Assembly (NCBI RefSeq): GCF_000003815.2
Contig: NC_049985.1
Coordinates: forward strand, 1,453,410 to 1,517,409
From: Branchiostoma floridae
Taxonomy: Eukaryota; Chordata; Leptocardii; Amphioxiformes; Branchiostomatidae
DNA length: 64,000 nt
Direction of reading: 5' to 3'
The notes below the pieces were generated by a model. The model made no database searches. It saw nothing but the letters and a program-made list of their open reading frames with translations, and was not told the DNA's origin. A program made the position numbers and the translations under genes. Shown here one piece after another: positions 58,375 through 64,000 of this stretch (position 1 is the stretch's first letter; the number at the start of each line of letters is the position of its first letter).

Positions 58375-59515
58375 GTTTAGATTTGTTTTTAGAGGAAGGT
58401 GATTCCATTTTGATAGTAGTTATGTACATTCAGTTATTAACAGTTGTGTAAGAATAGATTAAGCAAAGCTTTCTCCTTTTTTCATAATACTATAAGCATC
58501 CTATCTATACACAGATATACCTATACAAACCCAGGCAAACATTGCATTTTGCAATGCCATACATTAGAGGTAAATGTCAAACCAATAGAACTTGCCTACA
58601 AGTACAACCATATTTGATATCTAGTGGCAAGCTTTGACGCAGTGCAAAAATTAAGAGTTTGTTGGTTAATGCATGTGTAAGTGACCTATGATATGTTGTG
58701 ACCTACAATATGTTGTATATGTATCCTTTTGTTTGTATGTTTGCCATGTGTAAGAGATATTGTATCATTCGTCTTTACTTCATTGCCCTTTTTTGTACAC
58801 TAGAACCTTCTTTAGGATGTACACATTGTTTTTAACTGTCCTTCGTGCTATCCCTGGTGCTGTATTCTCTGAGAAGTGATTCTAAGTAAACCAAGTGTTT
58901 TTACCTGTACAGTTTGTGTTGTCATTGTATGTATCGTATAGGGTTAAAGTTTGTATGCACACTAGTTTTATTTTGGCCAAATACAGCTAAAAGTATGAAA
59001 CTAAAAGTATGAAATGTTGAAATCACAGTGAATAGGTGAAGTTGAAGACAGCATTTGATTTTCTAGTGATAAAGAGTTTTAATTGCTTCAACATAGAGCA
59101 CGACTAAGTAAGGGCAGTTAACTAAGTTAGATTTCTTTTACATGGAATCAACGACATTCTGTATTGGACACACACACAGCAACGTTTTAGAGGTTCACAA
59201 AAAATACATTTAAGTATCTACCTAAACGTGTAGATATGTTTTGATGGGAGTTGTCGAAGGAACGGACAACCTGAAAGAGTGCACTTATTTTTCTGACCTC
59301 TCCCATGCTTTTTTGACCCATTCCGTTGGCCATTGTGTTCTTGTTTTTGCACGCAAAAATAAGCAATACGTTTTATCATGCGCCACAACTAGCCGTAACA
59401 CGCCAGTTCAAAAGCCAGGTATGTGGCTCTACTAAAGATAGAGCATGATTGGTAATGTTACGCAGCTTCTGTTTTGTTCTGTTGTTCATCCGCGTCAGCA
59501 TTTGTCAGATGAAAG

Positions 59516-62500
59516 ATGGCGCTCAGGTTTGTCGGCTGCTTGGTCATAGCTCTGCTTATTGGTAAGTTTCTTCTTTTTTTTAAATCTGACTGTGTGGAAA
59601 GGATGGTAGATGGAAATATAAGTAAGAAAAGTAAAGAAAGTTAATACGCTTCAACGTTGATTTCACGCAACCAGAGTAAACGGTTGATGTGTTTTTCAGA
59701 GCAGAGAGAAAAACTTTTTTATGAAAACTAGTAAGAATTATAGATCTAAGACGATACGGAAAGCAGGAAAAACTTTAAATCTACAAGAAAGTGGCGTCGT
59801 CTAGTAATCGCTCCAAGTGCGAAAATAGAATTGTTGCCATTTCAATAGTAAAGTTAAGTGCGGAAATGAAACGAAGTAATGTATCATCAGTCGAAGTAGT
59901 CCACTGCGTTCTGTTACAGCAATCTTGGAAGAGCATCAGTTTTTAAGACACAATGATAAGTTTTATGTACGTCTTGTACTTTTCGACTTTCCAAATAATT
60001 TACTGTGTTTTGAATGTTTGATCTCAGGACATATTAACGCATTGACGTGCTACACCTGTACGGGGACGCAGGTTAACGGGGTCTCTCTCTCCGGGTACGA
60101 CGACTGTCTGGCCGGCCCCTCATTCTCCTCACTCGGCAACGAAACATGCGAGGGGGACCAGATATGCCAGGTGAGAAAGTTGAAACTCTCTGAATTCTTT
60201 TAAATTTGTTTCCACTATCTGCTAAGCTATGAATTCAAATTTTTAGCACATTACATATACGCACATTTACATCTATGATGTGATTTTTCGACACAATAAG
60301 GAGATGAATAATCATATTTTTCCCTGTTTTATCTTTAATGAAAGTACGGTACAAATTTCAGTGCGGATATCCACGTGTAACCAGGGCCTTCCAGAAGGGT
60401 GTTAAGTTGAAACTAGAGTTGGTTTGGCAGGTTGCGACAGTTGTTAGTCATGTAGGTAACATTAAAGTCTTCATTCTTGGTTTCGCCGCCTATTTTTTAC
60501 GTCTTATTTCTGTTATTCGTGTGTCAAGTAATCGGCGTCCTTTTCGTCAAGGCACCTTGTGAAACAGGTGTAGAGGAAGTACAACATGGGCGCGGCGGCG
60601 TAAAAACTTGTCCATACCCTACCTCTGCTTCGAGCTTACATAACATTTAGTCACCAATCACCATAGCAGTCTGACACAACATGTCATAATGGATACCTTT
60701 CACACAAAGTGGAAACAAACGGCAGAACGGAGTGGTGACGCGTCACTGTACGCCACCAGTCAACCTGTCAAAGCAATGAAAACACCTGATTGTGTTCTGA
60801 CACGCTTTCTTGATAAAGTCAGCAAAACGGAACTGTAAAAAACGGCAATCTATCGTCGCTTGTCAAACATAAGAAAACATTATCGTTCTACTTTTTACCT
60901 ACCTAGTGGGCGGTTTTTGCTCCGTTTCTGGGTCAGTATATTGTCAATTAGTATTATTATAGTCGCACCCACAGGATAATGTGAAATGCCAAATCGGTGA
61001 CTCCCTAACTGTAACTTAAAAACACATTATTAATAATCCTTTCCTGCGGGAAGGTGACCGCACTCGGGATGGAGCAACGCGTAACGGCATTTTTAGTGCA
61101 ATACAGCTCGCCACTTAGTCTCCATAGCAGACTCTCTAGGGCCTTTTTTTGGCTCATAATACACTTTTGCTGGCCATTTCTTTTTGGACCGAGGCTTTGC
61201 TTGACTGGCCTCGCCATAAACTACATTGCTAGGAAACTCAGTCTAAGCCCTCCATACTTAACAAATTTGGCCCATACGATTCGTCTCTAGGCTCCACGCG
61301 TGCTACGGAGTCTAGATTCTAGCTTCGTGGAAAGATGTGNNNNNNNNNNNNNNNNNNNNNNNNNNNNNNNNNNNNNNNNNNNNNNNNNNNNNNNNNNNNN
61401 NNNNNNNNNNNNNNNNNNNNNNNNNNNNNNNNNNNNNNNAAAAGGCCATAGAGAGCCTGCTATGGAGGCTACTCGCCACTGCTCACCTATAGCATATTAC
61501 GCTGGTCACTCCCTCCTTTGCTCCGTCCCTACAAGTGGGTTTGCTTCTTTTGTGTACAGATCAAATTGACTTCAGTACCAGAGTTACAAACCTAGGATTG
61601 ATGTGTTCAAAAATTCGTATTTTCCCAGAACGTAGGGTGGAATATCTTATCACCACGCACAGTGGGGGCATCTTCTCTGGATAGCTTTAAAGAACGCTTG
61701 CAGATAGATGTGCAAAAGTTAGATGTGACGGGTCGTTCGGTGTAATATAACCAGCTGCTGCCGCGCCGCGTGTCTGCGCAGCTGGTGTGTTACGCCGAAC
61801 GGCGGTTATACCGGATATATAGATACAGATACAGATGTTTGACGCTTCAGGCTTCCGCCTACACCTTTCCCCTGTCTCTATCCAAAAGAGCGAACAAATA
61901 CTACCCCTCACAATCATTAATAGGATTGAACACTTTATGTCCAAAGAAATTTTAACAAAAGGCAATGACATTTTTTGCGTGAAGACATATGTGTCCTTTT
62001 GAGATACATCACCAATAGGAGTGCGTTTTGCTAGGGTTTAAAACAAATACAATGTAGTGGATCATCGTAATTCTTAAGACTGCACGGCAGTAATATGTGA
62101 ACTGTAAAATTTGTACTATCGTTCGCACGTTTTTGTATTCTGTTAAGGTGATTTGTTATTTTCACAGGTCACTAGTGAATAAAAAACATATAAAAAAGGA
62201 AATACAAAACGACGAATTAGACGGAAAAAAACACTTCATATTACAAACTAAAACTAAACTGTAATGATGAAATATTTTAGGCCCAAAATAACACCGCCGG
62301 TGTTAACATCACCTTCTAGTAACACTTTCTTGTTTTTTTCAGGCCAACCTGTTGAACCCCGGTCCCGTCGTCTTTCTAATGTTGAGAGGATGTGCAGCCG
62401 AAGACACATGTTCCACTAACCAAGCAACAGCAGGTATGTTGTTCTTGAATAGATATTAGAAAATCAAACTGTGCAGCTGCGTAGTGTCTCCCAGTACTGA

Positions 62501-64000
62501 ATCACACTCCTAGTAGAGGTTAGGCCTATGCTTGGTTTGGACGTCTTTTTGGTGTTTTTATGTGTTGTCTATTTTGTCAGGGAAACCTGACAAAATAGCT
62601 CGATAAACATGCATAAAAAGTCGGCAAAAGACCCTCTTCTTTGAGAATTATACTACATTGTATTTTGTAGAGTAGCATAATTGTTGTATACATTGCCATC
62701 TTGTATTACATAAAGTCAAATATTTCTTATTGATGCTCTTTTTAACGGATATTCAATGAAAGAAAGACCGCAATCTTTTGCAAAGAAAATTGAAAACTGT
62801 TAGAAGTTTTAGGTTTTTAGTTTAAAGTGGATAAGCACACAAACATTTCCGGTACGTTTATGTAGGTTAGACATCCCGGTAAATAATATTTAAAGACTTT
62901 TCAATCTCTACAACCTGATTAAAAACGGAGCTCGATATTTACTTCCGGCGTTTCGAGTGATCCTTAGAAGTTAGTAAATTTGACATGTTCAACCTTTTTT
63001 CAGTTATATGTACTTGTTTTGAATTATTCTGTCAGTTCATTCTAGTGACAGTGAAGAAGAGTTATGGATGTCATTCGAAACGTACTGAAGTAAATCTCCG
63101 GGTTTTTTTTCAATATCCAGTTCTAGCGATTGAATTGTCTATAAATATCGTTTGTGTACATTTCATTCCTACATACAGTTCCATTTTCGCGGTTGCTGTC
63201 CGTATGGCCCTTGTCAGAGTATTAGCGGTGACTCTTGCTGTGTTTGATACTTGCATGTGCAAACCAGGGTATCATTCACCATCGATCACCCTCGGAAAAT
63301 TCACACCCTAACGTTTATGCTTTATTCTACAGTCCAGTCGCAGTGCTGTAACGACACCCTGTGCAACAATGCCAGCTTCGTGCCGACCACGGTACCTCCC
63401 ACCACCACGGAGACCACTCTAGTGACAACCCCACCCCAACCTACCTTCCTGCCGACCGAACCAGGACCTACCGTAGACACTACGCTCGAACCGACAGGTA
63501 CAGATGACGTTGGTACTACATTCTTAGCCATGACAGAGCTGTTTACCATAGAAGCGACCGAACCTACTGACGCCACCGATATTGGTACAACACTTCTATC
63601 CATGACTGAATATGACACAACAATAGACCTACAAACCGATGTAGCCACCCCACAAGAAACCCTTATGATGACAGAGCTGTTTACCACAGAAGCGACCGAA
63701 CCTACAGACTCCACCGACATTGGCACAACACTCCTATCCATGACTGAATATGACACCACAATAGATGAACAAACCGATGGAACTACCCAATACGAAACCC
63801 TAGCGATGACCGAGTTCTCTACTATCATGATAGAATCAACCGAAACCACATCGAACACAGAAGAGTACACAGTCGAAGCGACCGAAACGACGCTCGTCAC
63901 AGAGGAACTGGACTTAATGACTACAGACACCGCAGAGCTAGGTCCCACTTTCTTAACCATAACTGAATATGACACCACCATAGAACAGCAAACCGACGGA
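59516..64000 (+). CDS. Ly6/uPAR-domain protein with Thr-rich mucin-like stalk (3' end off window)
   Basis: Exons 59516-59561, 60028-60170, 62343-62433 and 63333 to the window edge, phases 1, 0, 1. The ATG at 59516 lies in AAGATGGCG (YY1-like) and begins a signal peptide (ALRFVGCLVIALLIG). Exons 2-4 form one three-finger fold: LTCYTCTG, ten or more cysteines and the closing QCCNDTLCN hallmark. After that comes a long Thr/Glu-rich stalk with a ~46-residue repeat (MTELFT-EATEPTD, TDIGTTLLSMTEYDTTI) suited to dense O-glycosylation. Family members are secreted or GPI-anchored; the anchor would be beyond 64000. No vertebrate orthologue recognised. Intron 2 contains an assembly gap at 61340-61439. 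Confidence 0.85.
61340..61439. other. Assembly gap (100 N) in intron 2 of the Ly6-like gene
   Basis: Exactly 100 N; flanks (AGAGTCTAG-type, repeated GGCC/AGACTC words) hint at an unresolved repeat, but I cannot name it. Confidence 1.

Overview
This window is eukaryotic nuclear DNA, most likely from an amphioxus (Branchiostoma-type cephalochordate). The evidence is spliced genes with GT-AG introns and chordate-type orthologues (ALG8, APEH, HMMR/RHAMM), short introns packed with MITEs and tRNA-derived SINEs, and three 100-N assembly gaps (5505-5604, 47994-48093, 61340-61439). Gene names and genus rest on recalled family sequences and motifs; no search was run.

Layout. 1-5.1 kb (-): an ENPP6/7-like phosphodiesterase whose last exon lies off the left edge. 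5.1-6.3 kb: a cluster of TA-flanked inverted-repeat MITEs, one carrying a piece of a neighbouring receptor gene. 7.6-10.0 kb (+): a second, complete ENPP6/7-like gene, head-to-head with the first. 11.6-14.8 kb (-): a single-exon LRR-Ig transmembrane receptor with a 17-unit tyrosine repeat tail. 16.6-29.5 kb (-): complete 13-exon ALG8, with a decayed CR1/L2-type LINE in intron 11. 30.4-37.2 kb (+): complete 7-exon APEH, divergent from ALG8 across a short shared promoter. 40.6-58.0 kb (+): complete 26-exon HMMR, with one exon broken by a gap. 59.5-64 kb (+): first four exons of a secreted or surface Ly6/uPAR protein with a Thr-rich mucin-like stalk, open at the right edge. I set exon borders by hand from splice sites, and reading phase carries through every join except the HMMR exon holding a gap.

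The genes are mostly unrelated in function: extracellular lipid or nucleotide phosphodiesterases, a candidate signalling receptor, ER N-glycosylation (ALG8), N-acyl-peptide turnover (APEH) and spindle/centrosome biology (HMMR).

The most unusual theme is structural. At least eleven exons in four or five unrelated genes have been partly copied in tandem, nearly always across a splice junction or the end of the last exon, leaving decoy splice sites. The other highlights are the LRR-Ig receptor tail with its in-frame stop, the MITE that captured that tail, and an intron present in one ENPP copy and exactly absent from the other.
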